This document shows positions 37,301-43,620 of a stretch of DNA of 64,000 nt, piece after piece. Below the pieces are notes generated by a model. It was not told the DNA's origin. It worked only from the letters and a program-made list of their open reading frames with translations, and ran no database searches. Source of the DNA: Mycolicibacterium sp. ND9-15. GTDB taxonomy: Bacteria; Actinomycetota; Actinomycetes; Mycobacteriales; Mycobacteriaceae. The translations under genes and the position numbers were made by a program. Location of the stretch: NCBI RefSeq assembly GCF_035918395.1, contig NZ_CP142362.1:4377501-4441500 (forward strand), read 5' to 3'. Position 1 is the first letter of the stretch. Every line of letters begins with the position of its first letter.

Positions 37301-40300
37301 ACCGCCGACCCGACCGACCGCCTCTCATCAATCGATGTGCTGGACGCACCCGAGCACGCCCGGTTGGATGACGTCGGCAACCGCGCGGTGCTGACCCGAC
37401 CCGTCACGCCGGTGTCGATTCCGGTGGTGTTCGCCGAACAGGTGGCCCGCACCCCCGCGGCGGTTGCGGTGACGTTCGAGGGGCACTCGATGACCTACCT
37501 CCAGTTGGACGAGGCGTCTAATCGGTTGGCCCATCTGTTGGCCGACCACGGGGCAGGACCGGGACAGTGTGTGGCGCTGCTGTTTTCGCGTTCGGCCGAG
37601 GCGATCGTAGCGATACTGGCGATCCTCAAGACCGGGGCGGCATATCTGCCGATCGATCCGGCGCTACCCGATGCCCGCATCGAGTTCATGATCGCCGATT
37701 CCGCGCCGATCACCGCGATCACCACGGCCGGGCAAGCCGGGCGGCTGGCCGGGTGGGATCTGGCGGTTGTCGATGTCGACGATCCCCGCATCGGCGCCCA
37801 GCCCGACACCGCGCTGCCGGCGCCGGCGCCGGAGGATATCGCTTACCTGATTTACACCTCGGGCACCACCGGTGTGCCCAAGGGAGTGGCGGTGACTCAC
37901 CACAACGTGACCCAGCTGCTGGCGTCGCCGGATCCGGGCTTGGCAGCGTTCGGGCAGGTGTGGGCACAGTGGCATTCCTTGGCTTTCGACGCCTCGGTTG
38001 AAGAGATCTTCGGCGCGCTGTTGGGTGGGGGGCGCCTGGTGGTGGTGCCTGAGTCGGTGGCGGGCTCTCCGCAGGATTTCCACGCGCTGCTGGTCCGCGA
38101 ACGAGTCAGCTTCATGAGTCAAACCCCGTCTGCGGCGGCAATGCTCCCGCACGAAGGGTTGGAGTCGGTGGCGCTGCTGGTGGCCGGCGAGGTCTGCCCG
38201 GGTGAGGTGGTGGATCGGTGGGCGCCGGGGCGGGTGATGATCAACGGTTACGGCCCCACCGAGACGACGATATGTGCGTCCAGGACCGGGCCGCTGGCAG
38301 CGGGGTCGGGAGCGGCACCGATCGGTGCGCCGGTGCCGGGGGCGGCGTTGTTTGTGCTGGACGGCTGGTTGCGCTCGGTGCCGGCAGGTGTGGTCGGTGA
38401 GTTGTATGTGGCCGGTGCCGGTGTGGGCGTTGGGTATCGGGGACGTGCCGGGTTGACGGGATCGCGGTTTGTGGCCTGCCCGTTCGCAGGCGCGGGAGCG
38501 CCCGGACAGAGGATGTATCGCACCGGGGATCTGGTGCGTTGGGGGGCCGACGGTCAGCTGCGGTATCTGGGGCGTGCCGATGAGCAGGTCAAGATCCGCG
38601 GCTACCGCATCGAACTCGGCGAAATCCAGGCCGCACTGGCCGGATTGGACGGTGTCGAGCAAGCAGCGGTGATCGCCCGCGAGGACCGCCCCGGTGATAG
38701 GCGCCTGGTGGGCTACCTCACCGGCACCGCAGATCCGGCCCGGACACGCGCGCAGCTGGCTGAGCGGCTGCCGGCTTACATGGTTCCGGCCACGGTGGTG
38801 GCGATCGACGCGCTACCGCTGACGGTCAACGGCAAGCTGGACACCCGCGCTCTGCCGGCACCCGAATACGCCGGCACCAGCGGCGAATACCGCGCCCCGG
38901 CCGGCGCGATCGAGGAGATCCTGGCCGATATCTATGCGCAGGTGCTCGGTCTGGAGCAGGTCGGGGTCGACGACTCATTCTTCGACCTTGGCGGAGACAG
39001 CATCCTGTCCATGCAAGTAGTGGCTCGCGCCCGCGCAGCCGGGGTGCAATGTCGGCCGCGCGACATCTTCGTCGAGCAGACCGTCGCCCGACTCGCGCGA
39101 GTGGCGGTGGTGGCGCAGGGTGCGGTCGCGACCGATGAAGGTGTCGGGCCGGTGGCGACGACACCGATCATGCATTGGCTGGCAAGCGTTGACGGGCCGG
39201 TCGACGAGTTCAACCAGACGATGGTGGTGTCGGCGCCGGCCGGGGCGACCGACGCCGACGTGGTGGTGGTGCTGCAGGCCGTGCTGGATCGGCACGCCAT
39301 GCTGCGGTTGCGTGTCGACGACGACGGTGCCGGCGGATGGTCCTTGCAGGTGCCCGAGGCTGGTTCGGTCGACGCGCGCGAATGCCTGCACGCGGTGGAG
39401 GTGCTCTCCGAAGAGGCGGTGGTGACCGCGCGGTCGCGGTTGAACCCGGCCGCGGGCTCGATGCTGCGTGCCTTGTGGGTGACGTCCACGAACCAGCTGG
39501 TACTGATCATCCACCACCTCGCAATCGACGGAGTGTCATGGCGAATCCTGTTGGAGGACATCAACATCGCCTGGACTCAGCACCGAGCCGGCCAACCCGT
39601 GACACTGCCGCTGGCGGGGACGTCGTTTGCCCGGTGGGCGTCGCTACTGGCAGAACATGCGCATGCCGCGGCGGTGGTGGAGCAGGCCGATGCCTGGAAG
39701 CAGGTGGCGGCGGCCCCAGCGGTGGTGCAGGCGGTTCGGCCCGAGCGCGATACCTACGCCAATGCGGGCCAGTTGTCGGTGTCGCTGGATGTCGAGACCA
39801 CCCGGGTGCTGTTGGGCGAAGTGCCGGCCGCATTCCGCGCAGGCATCCACGAGATCTTGTTGATCGCCTTCGCGCTGGCGTGGTCGGAGTTCCTGGGCAA
39901 CGGTGCGACACCGATCGGCGTCGATGTCGAAGGCCACGGCCGAGCCGAAGAACTGGCCGGCGACGTCGATCTGTCCCGCACGGTGGGGTGGTTCACCACC
40001 AAGTACCCGGTCTCGATCACCGTCGGTAAGTTGCGCTGGGCGCAGGTGATCGCGGGCGAGTCCGCGCTTGGAGCCTTGATCAAAAACGCCAAGGAACAGT
40101 TGCGCGCCTTGCCTGACCCCCTGACATACGGTCTGCTGCGCTACCTCAACGCCGAGGTCGACCTGCCCGAGTCGGATCCGTCGATCGGATTCAACTATCT
40201 GGGCCGGCTGGGCGCGGCCCCGGCCGTGGCACCCGAGGGCATCTGGTGGATGGACCCAGAGGGCCTGTCGGTCGCCGCCCCCGCCGCGGCGGCGGTGCCC

Positions 40301-40564
40301 ATGCCCCTCGCGCACACCGTGGAGCTCAACGCCGCTACCGCGGACACCGACACGGGGCCGCAGTTGCACGCCAACTGGACCTGGGCGCCCTCGGCCCTAA
40401 GTCGCGCAGAGGTCAGTCGGCTCGGCCAGTTGTGGTTCGAGGCGCTGGCCGGCATCTGCGCGCACGTGCAAGGCGGCGGAGGCGGGCTGACGCCCTCCGA
40501 TATCGCTGTCGCCCTCAGCCAACAGCAAATCGACGAACTCCAGCGGCAATATGCGGATCGCTGA
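25247..40564 (+). CDS. Giant NRPS, four modules (C-A-T, C-A-T-E, C-A-T, C-A-T-E)
   Basis: A nonribosomal peptide synthetase of 5105 aa. It starts directly with a condensation domain (PLTRGQFDIWLAQKTG; active site HHIVTDG), the position of lipo-initiating or starter C domains such as that of glycopeptidolipid synthetases. Order by residue: C1 6-410, A1 440-935, T1 965-1020, C2 1030-1465, A2 1485-1990, T2 2005-2070, E2 2085-2540, C3 2555-2960, A3 2980-3485, T3 3500-3560, C4 3580-4010, A4 4035-4540, T4 4560-4620, E4 4630-5090. Every A domain has YTSGTTG, every T domain LGGDS, and both E domains HHLAIDG. The ATG at 25247 is chosen because the C domain starts there; the ribosome binding site (GGGGTGG) is imperfect. 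It ends with an E domain and overlaps the next NRPS gene by 14 bp, so the peptide passes to that protein. Confidence 0.95.
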   Translation: MELGDRTLPLTRGQFDIWLAQKTGSFGAEWQLGELLRAEGAVDAALLDWSIVQAVREAEPLRAAFFEVDGQVFQKLIDYPCVELARFDLLDSKRPAQDAYRLASSIQRTLMPLSGPLFKFALFQTRVDEFYFFACCHHIVTDGIGLTLVCHRIAEIYSAVAVGEPVPPAFFGSLSDLIECESAYEASTDYLDDHAYWANNLPSESESRYRLAPRKDDRCEKVSSAPIQLNPSAIRRVRALSQNLGVRQTSVITAACALLARAFDTESPDVVLDFPVSRRVRAEMQSMPGMISGFVPLVLKTSPRSTVAEFCRHVDTKMREALKHQRFPVHTIDHSAGLRGSGQASNRVVVNFIPFTHTAELAGAPTTGTLTHAGPIEFGLVFFPDGDQLFLSTVGSGQFFSNCDVRDLVRRLERVLVVMTAEPARRLSSVDLLDEAERVGLDGFGNRAGLAVPVPGVSIPELFGVWVERVPDAVAVSGAGRVMTYRELDEASNRLAHLLIDRGVGVGGLVALLVGRSAEAVVAMLGVLKAGAAYLPIDAGLPGARIEFMIADAAPVLVLTTADLAGRVAGLDVAVIDVGDSRIGACAQKGLPAPGADDIAYLIYTSGTTGVPKGVALTHRNVTQLLGSLDAGLPAAGVWALCHSLAFDVSVWEIFAALLRGGRLVVVSEAVTGSPQELHEVLVGEGVTVLTQTPSALGLLWPQGLESAALVMAGEPCPVEVVDRWAPGRVMVNAYGPTETTMCVAISAPLTAGAAVVPIGVPVAGAVLLVLDGWLRLVPAGVVGELYVAGSGVGVGYVHRPGLTGSRFVACPFGGAGAPGQRMYRTGDLVRWGADGQLQYLGRADEQVKIRGYRIELGEVAAALAGLDGVEQAVVIAREDRPGDKRLVGYLTGTAEPAQIRAALAERLPGYLVPAAVVVLEALPLTPNGKLDTHALPPPETQGADGYRAPETAVEEILATIYADVLGLECVGVDDSFFDLGGDSLLAMRLFAAINVSLDADLSVPAVFEAPTVAQLARRIGSGSRRLQPLIPVERPAVVPLSFAQQRLWFIDQLQGPSPVYNMAAALRLGGCLDLEELRAALADVVERHESLRTLFVAPDGIPQQLVVSPERADFGWDVVDTKGWPQDRLDEAIGAAARHSFDLASEIPIRATLFRLSHDDHVLVAVMHHIAADGWSIAPLIRDLGVAYASRCAGRAPDWAPLAVQYVDYTLWQRELLGDLDDSDSPIAAQLAYWEQALAGLPERLALPTDRPYPSVAGHRGASVAVDWPAELQQQVARVAREHNATSFMVVQTALAILLAKLSSSTEVAVGFPIAGRRDPALDDLVGFFINTLVLRVDLAANPTGAELLSQVRHRSLAAYEHQDVPFEVLVERLNPVRSLAHHPLVQVMVGWQFAANSDPAAQLVLEDLEVTSLPVETRTARMDLVFSLAERFTEAGQPAGIGGTVEYRTDVFDAASIEMLIGRLERVLAAMTADPTDRLSSIDVLDAPEHARLDDVGNRAVLTRPVTPVSIPVVFAEQVARTPAAVAVTFEGHSMTYLQLDEASNRLAHLLADHGAGPGQCVALLFSRSAEAIVAILAILKTGAAYLPIDPALPDARIEFMIADSAPITAVTTAGLRARLADCTLSVIEMNDPRISAQPGTPIPSTAAPDDLAHIIYTSGTTGVPKGVTVTHHNVTQMFDMLDIGVALAPDQVWTQFHSYAFDFSAWEIWGALLFGGRLVVVPDSVARSPEDFHALVVNEHVTVLTQTPSAVGVLSPEGLDSAALVIGAEPCPAELVDRWAPKRVMVNVYGPTETTMWLSKSAPLAAGSGSPPIGSPIAWAAFFVLDAWLRPVPVGVVGELYLAGAGVAVGYVRRAGLTASRFTACPFGGPGTRMYRTGDLVRWGADSQLRYLGRADEQVKIRGYRIELGEVQAAMAGLDGVEQAAVIAREDRRGDKRLVGYITGSANPAEMRALLGERLPAYMIPAAVMLLEALPLTPNGKLDKRALPAPRYTAGAYRAPVTAIEKTLAGIYADVLGLERVGVDESFFDLGGDSILSMQVVARARMSGLACRPRDVFVEQTVARLARVAVAADTDSGDLDEGIGPVIATPIMRWLATVNGPVEQLNQTIAVSAPTRVTEADVVVVLQALLDRHAMLRLRVDDGPDGWSLTAPEVGAADAACCLEVVDELSDEVLVTARSRLNPAAGSMLRALWVTSTNQLVLIIHHLAIDGVSWRILLEDINIAWAQHRAGQPVTLPATGTSFARWSSLLAQHAHRREVVKQADAWKQVAAAPALLGPVRPERDTYASAGQLSVTLDSELTSMLLGEVPGAFHAGIQEILLIAFGLAWAQFVGNGSVPVGIDVEGHGRHEEIASDVDLSRTVGWFTTKYPVALRVGKLSWPQVVTGDAALGAVIKAAKEQLRALPDPLTYGLLRYLNPDVELPASDPPIGFNYLGRLGAPPQTASADDMWRIGSDGVSLTSAASAVPTPLAHTLELNAGTVDSEVGPRLQATWTWARSGISGDEIGRLSGLWFEALAGICAHVRSGGGGLTPSDIAPARLSQRQIDELHQRYEIADILPLTPLQRGLLFHASAPQCDDDVYAVQLDIALCGMVDRNRLRDAVRAVVDRHPNLTARFCGQFDDPVQIIPADPVAAWHCVDLDPGVAADEQIQRVCAHERAAVCDLGDEPAFRVALICIAEDRHRLVLTSHHIVVDGWSMPILVTEIFASYRGQPLPAAVPYRRFVSWLADRDLEAAHSAWCEVLAGFDTPTLVAPPNAQPGPRAVLWSRVPEPITRAVGELARSSHTTVNTVLQCAYAQLLMWSTGRHDVAFGTVVSGRPAEVGGADSMVGLLINTVPVRARITAATTTADLLEQMQRSHNDTLDHQHLALSEIHRLTGHELLFDTLFGYENYPIDTAALSGGHELAVTGFTATERNHYPLTIQVQPGAELGLRVEFGTDVFDPANIEAMVARLERVLVVMTAEPARRLSSVDLLDEAERVGLDGFGNRAGLAVPVPGVSIPELFGVWVERVPDAVAVSGAGRVMTYRELDEASNRLAHLLIDRGVGVGGLVALLVGRSAEAVVAMLGVLKAGAAYLPIDAGLPGARIEFMIADAAPVLVLTTADLAGRVAGLDVAVIDVGDSRIGACAQKGLPAPGADDIAYLIYTSGTTGVPKGVALTHRNVTQLLGSLDAGLPAAGVWALCHSLAFDVSVWEIFAALLRGGRLVVVSEAVTGSPQELHEVLVGEGVTVLTQTPSALGLLWPQGLESAALVMAGEPCPVEVVDRWAPGRVMVNAYGPTETTMCVAISAPLTAGAAVVPIGVPVAGAVLLVLDGWLRLVPAGVVGELYVAGSGVGVGYVHRPGLTGSRFVACPFGGAGAPGQRMYRTGDLVRWGADGQLQYLGRADEQVKIRGYRIELGEVAAALAGLDGVEQAVVIAREDRPGDKRLVGYLTGTAEPAQIRAALAERLPGYLVPAAVVVLEALPLTPNGKLDTHALPPPEYTRTNGAYRAPGSAIEEILATTYARVLGLGRVGVDDSFFELGGDSISAMRLIAAINVSLNSDLSVRAVFEAPTVAQLAPRVGAGSGARKQLAAVERPAVVPLSFAQQRLWFIDQLQGPSPVYNMPVALRLSGGLDVEALGAALADVVERHESLRTLFVAPDGIPQQLVVSPERADFGWDVVDTKGWPQDRLDEAIGAAARHSFDLASEIPIRATLFRLAENDHVLAAVVHHIAADGWSIAPLIRDLGVAYASRCAGRAPDWAPLAVQYVDYTLWQRELLGDLDDSDSPIAAQLAYWEQALAGLPERVALPTDRPYPPVAGHRGASVAVDWPAELQQQVARVAREHNATSFMVVQTALAMLLAKLSSSTEVAVGFPIAGRRDPALDDLVGFFINTLVLRVDLAANPTGAELLSQVRHRSLAAYEHQDVPFEVLVERLNPTRLLAHHPLVQVVLAWQNRQDNDAAAGLPLGDVQATPLPVETRTARMDLVFSLAERFTEAGQPAGIGGTVEYRTDVFDAASIEMLIGRLERVLAAMTADPTDRLSSIDVLDAPEHARLDDVGNRAVLTRPVTPVSIPVVFAEQVARTPAAVAVTFEGHSMTYLQLDEASNRLAHLLADHGAGPGQCVALLFSRSAEAIVAILAILKTGAAYLPIDPALPDARIEFMIADSAPITAITTAGQAGRLAGWDLAVVDVDDPRIGAQPDTALPAPAPEDIAYLIYTSGTTGVPKGVAVTHHNVTQLLASPDPGLAAFGQVWAQWHSLAFDASVEEIFGALLGGGRLVVVPESVAGSPQDFHALLVRERVSFMSQTPSAAAMLPHEGLESVALLVAGEVCPGEVVDRWAPGRVMINGYGPTETTICASRTGPLAAGSGAAPIGAPVPGAALFVLDGWLRSVPAGVVGELYVAGAGVGVGYRGRAGLTGSRFVACPFAGAGAPGQRMYRTGDLVRWGADGQLRYLGRADEQVKIRGYRIELGEIQAALAGLDGVEQAAVIAREDRPGDRRLVGYLTGTADPARTRAQLAERLPAYMVPATVVAIDALPLTVNGKLDTRALPAPEYAGTSGEYRAPAGAIEEILADIYAQVLGLEQVGVDDSFFDLGGDSILSMQVVARARAAGVQCRPRDIFVEQTVARLARVAVVAQGAVATDEGVGPVATTPIMHWLASVDGPVDEFNQTMVVSAPAGATDADVVVVLQAVLDRHAMLRLRVDDDGAGGWSLQVPEAGSVDARECLHAVEVLSEEAVVTARSRLNPAAGSMLRALWVTSTNQLVLIIHHLAIDGVSWRILLEDINIAWTQHRAGQPVTLPLAGTSFARWASLLAEHAHAAAVVEQADAWKQVAAAPAVVQAVRPERDTYANAGQLSVSLDVETTRVLLGEVPAAFRAGIHEILLIAFALAWSEFLGNGATPIGVDVEGHGRAEELAGDVDLSRTVGWFTTKYPVSITVGKLRWAQVIAGESALGALIKNAKEQLRALPDPLTYGLLRYLNAEVDLPESDPSIGFNYLGRLGAAPAVAPEGIWWMDPEGLSVAAPAAAAVPMPLAHTVELNAATADTDTGPQLHANWTWAPSALSRAEVSRLGQLWFEALAGICAHVQGGGGGLTPSDIAVALSQQQIDELQRQYADR
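26476..28062 (+). repeat. Long direct repeat, copy 1 (A domain of module 1)
   Basis: This 1,587-bp block reads as identical to 34108-35694 (offset 7,632 bp). It spans the end of the C domain linker, the whole A domain and stops just before the T-domain linker. Absence of even synonymous differences points to recent duplication or gene conversion. Confidence 0.85.
28311..32870 (+). other. NRPS module 2 (C-A-T-E)
   Basis: Elongation module with an LCL-like C domain (PLSFAQQRLWFIDQLQGPSP; HHIAADG). Pocket residues read D-F-W-T-V-G-V-M-W-K (no assignment). The carrier domain has the LGGDSILSM form found before epimerases, and the E domain (HHLAIDGVSWRILLED, NYLGRLG) should deliver a D residue. 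Confidence 0.75.
29492..30082 (+). repeat. Direct repeat, copy 1 (start of A domain of module 2)
   Basis: A 591-bp block that reads as identical to 37127-37717 (offset 7,635 bp). It covers the C-A linker and the first part of the A domain and stops before the specificity-conferring core, where modules 2 and 4 become clearly different. Confidence 0.8.
32871..35960 (+). other. NRPS module 3 (C-A-T)
   Basis: The C domain begins ILPLTPLQRGLLFHAS with HHIVVDGWS, the form seen after E domains (DCL). The A-domain pocket is the same as in module 1 (D-V-W-T-V-A-A-M-C-K), so residues 1 and 3 should be the same amino acid. Confidence 0.75.
34108..35694 (+). repeat. Long direct repeat, copy 2 (A domain of module 3)
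   Basis: Second copy of the 1,587-bp block at 26476-28062. The sequences part company at single bases on either side (G/C at the left edge; G28063 versus C35695 at the right edge). Confidence 0.85.
35961..40530 (+). other. NRPS module 4 (C-A-T-E)
   Basis: LCL-type C domain nearly identical to that of module 2. Pocket residues D-A-E-S-L-A-G-I-C-K, with an unusual Glu where GrsA has Trp239; no assignment. The terminal E domain implies a D residue handed over to the second protein. Confidence 0.72.
37127..37717 (+). repeat. Direct repeat, copy 2 (start of A domain of module 4)
   Basis: Second copy of the 591-bp block at 29492-30082. Confidence 0.8.
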
Positions 40565-43500
40565 CGTTCTCCCGCTGACGCCCCTCCAGCAGGGGCTGCT
40601 CTTTCATGCCAGCACCGCGAACGCCGGCGGCGACGTGTACGCGGTGCAGCTCGATATCTCCGTGGCGGGTCCGCTCGACGCGCAACGGGTGCACAACGCG
40701 GTGGACGCGGTGATCAACCGTCATCCCCACCTGGCCGCCCGCTTCCATGGCGGGCTCGACCAGCCGGTGCAGATCATTCCGGCCGATCCCTCAATTCAGT
40801 GGCGGTACGTCGAACTGCAACCCGACGCGGACGTCGACGAGCAAACCCAGCGCGTCTGCGCCGACGAACGCACCGCGGTATGCGACCTGGGCGACCGACC
40901 GGCCTTCCGGGCCGCCTTGATCCGCACCGCGCCGAATTCGCATCGCTTTGTGCTGACGAGTCACCACATCGTGATGGACGGCTGGTCGATGCCGGTCCTG
41001 CTACGCGAAATCTTCGCTAGCTATTACGAGCAGCGGCTGCCTCCGCCCGCACCGTACCGCAGCTTCGTCACCTGGCTGGCCGGTCGCGATCACGCTGCCG
41101 CACACACTGCGTGGCGAGAGGCATTGGCAGGCTTCGATACTCCCACATTGGTGGCCCCGTCGGACCGGTTGGAGCCGGGGCGTCGAGGCGTTGGATCGTT
41201 TCGGGTTTCGGAAGAGATCACGAAGGCGCTTGGCGAGTTGGCGCGCTCGCGCCGCACCACCGTCAACGTCGTGTTACAGGCTGCGTTCGCGCAGGTGCTG
41301 ATGTGGCTGACCGGCCACCACGATGTCGCGTTCGGCGCCGTCGTCTCGGCTCGGCCCGCCGAGGTGGTGGGCGCGGACTCGATGGTGGGGCTGTTGATCA
41401 ACACGGTACCGGTGCGGGTGCGAATCACCGCCGCCACCACCGCCGTCGACCTGCTGGGCCAGCTGCAAGGCGCTCACAACGACCTGCTCGAGCATCAGCA
41501 TCTGGCGCTCAGCGAGATCCACCGAATCACCGGACACCAGCGGCTGTTCGACACCCTCTTCGTGTACGAGAACTACCCGATCGATGCCGCTGCGGCGTTG
41601 GGCACCCACGAGTTGGCCGTGACCGGGTTCAACGCCCGCGAACACAACCACTATCCGCTGACGGTGCAAGCTCAACCGGGCCGCGAGATGGGCCTCCGCG
41701 TCGAATTCGACACCGACGTCTTCGATCCCGCGAACATCGAGGCGATCATTGCGCGGTTGACGCGCGTGCTGGCGGCGATGACCGCCGAGCCTGCCCGGCC
41801 GTTGTCGTCGATGGACTTGCTCGATGCGCCGGAGCGTGCCCGCCTGGATGAGATCGGTAACCGGGCGGCGTTGGCTCTGCCGGCGCCGGCGGTGTCGATT
41901 CCGGAGTTGTTCGCTGCGTGGGTGGCGCAGACACCGGATGCGGTGGCGCTGGTGTGCACGGGGTATTCGTGGACCTACCGGGAGGTTGACGAGGCGGCAA
42001 ATCGTCTGGCGCACTTGCTGATTACGCATGGTGCGGGCAGCGGACAGTGTGTTGCGCTGCTGTTGGAGCGTTCGGCTGAGGCGGTTGTGGCGATGCTGGC
42101 GGTGCTCAAGACCGGGGCGACGTATCTGGCGATCGATCCGGCCCTCCCGGCGGCGCGCGTCGAGTTCATGCTCACCGACGCCGCGCCGGCAGCGGTGATC
42201 ACCACGGCTGATTTGGGTGCGCGACTGGACGGGTTCGACGTGGTCGTCGTCGACGTCAACGACCCCCGGATCGACACCTATCCGGAGACGGGGTTGCCCG
42301 CGCCGAGCGCCGATGACATCGCCTACCTCATCTACACGTCGGGCACCACCGGGGCGCCCAAAGGTGTGGCGATCACCCAGCGCAACGTGACCCACCTGGC
42401 GGATTCAATGCCGAGACACCTACCGGCGCAACAGGTCTGGACACAGTGCCATTCGTATGCCTTCGACTTCTCGGTGTGGGAAATCTGGGCTGCGCTGCTC
42501 AGTGGGGGCCGGCTGGTGGTGGCGCCCGAATCGGTGACGGCCTCACCGAAGGACTTCCACGACCTATTGGTCGCCGAACGGGTCAGTGTGCTGACCCAGA
42601 CGCCGTCGGCGGTGGGAACGCTGTCGCCCCAGGGGCTGGAGTCGACCGCGTTGCTGCTCGGCGGCGAGCCGTGCCCGGCCGACGTGGTGGATCGATGGGC
42701 ATCCGGGCGAGTGCTGATCAACGCCTACGGCCCGACCGAAGTCACGGTGTACGCGGCGATCAGTGCGCCGCTGACACCAGGCCTGCGGGTGGTGCCGATC
42801 GGTGCGCCCGTGTCGACCGCGGCGTTGTTCGTGCTGGACGGATGGTTGCGACCAGTGCCGGCGGGGATGGTCGGTGAGTTGTACGTGGCCGGTCGCGGCG
42901 TGGGCGTGGGATATGTGCACCGCCCCGCGTTGACGGGATCGCGGTTTGTGGCCTGTCCGTTTGCCGGCGAGAAAGCGCCCGGACAGCGGATGTATCGCAC
43001 CGGGGACCTGGTGCGCTGGGACACCGATGGGCAGCTGCAGTATCTGGGTCGCGCTGACGAGCAGGTCAAGATCCGCGGCTATCGCATCGAACTGGGTGAG
43101 GTGCAGGCGGCTCTCGCCGAAATGGGTGGGGTGGACCAGGCGGTGGTGATCGCCCGCGAGGACCGCCCCGGCGACAAGCGCCTGGTCGGCTATGTCACCG
43201 AGACCGCGACCGGGGCGGCAGACCCGGCTGGGATACGCGCGAAGCTGATCGAGCGGCTCCCGGCCTACATGGTCCCGACAGCGGTGGTGGTGTTGCCGGC
43301 ACTGCCGCTGACGGTCAACGGCAAACTGGATATCCGTGCGCTCCCGGCACCGGAATACACCGCCGGTGAGTATCGCGCCCCGGCCGGTGCCGTGGAGGAG
43401 ATCCTCGCCGGCATCTACGCTCAGGTCCTCGGAATCGAGCGCGTCGGGGTGGACGACTCGTTCTTCGATCTGGGTGGCGACAGTATCTTGTCGATGCGGC

Positions 43501-43620
43501 TGATCGCGGCCATCAATTCCGCATTGGACAGCGAACTCTCGGTGCGCACAGTGTTCGAGGCGCCCACGGTCGCTCAGTTGGCGCAGCGTGTCGCTGTCGG
43601 TTCGCGTCGGCTTGAGCCGT
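40551..43620 (+). other. NRPS module 5 (C-A-T)
   Basis: DCL-type C domain (HHIVMDGWS) that accepts the chain from the first synthetase. Pocket residues D-F-W-T-L-G-A-V-Y-K; no firm assignment. T domain LGGDSILSM. Confidence 0.72.

Noticed and set aside
25247..40564. Identification of the NRPS pair as the glycopeptidolipid synthetases Mps1/Mps2
   Set aside because: The starter C domain is similar in style, but there are nine modules rather than four, N-methyltransferase domains are present, and the line ends in a thioesterase rather than the reductase that makes alaninol.
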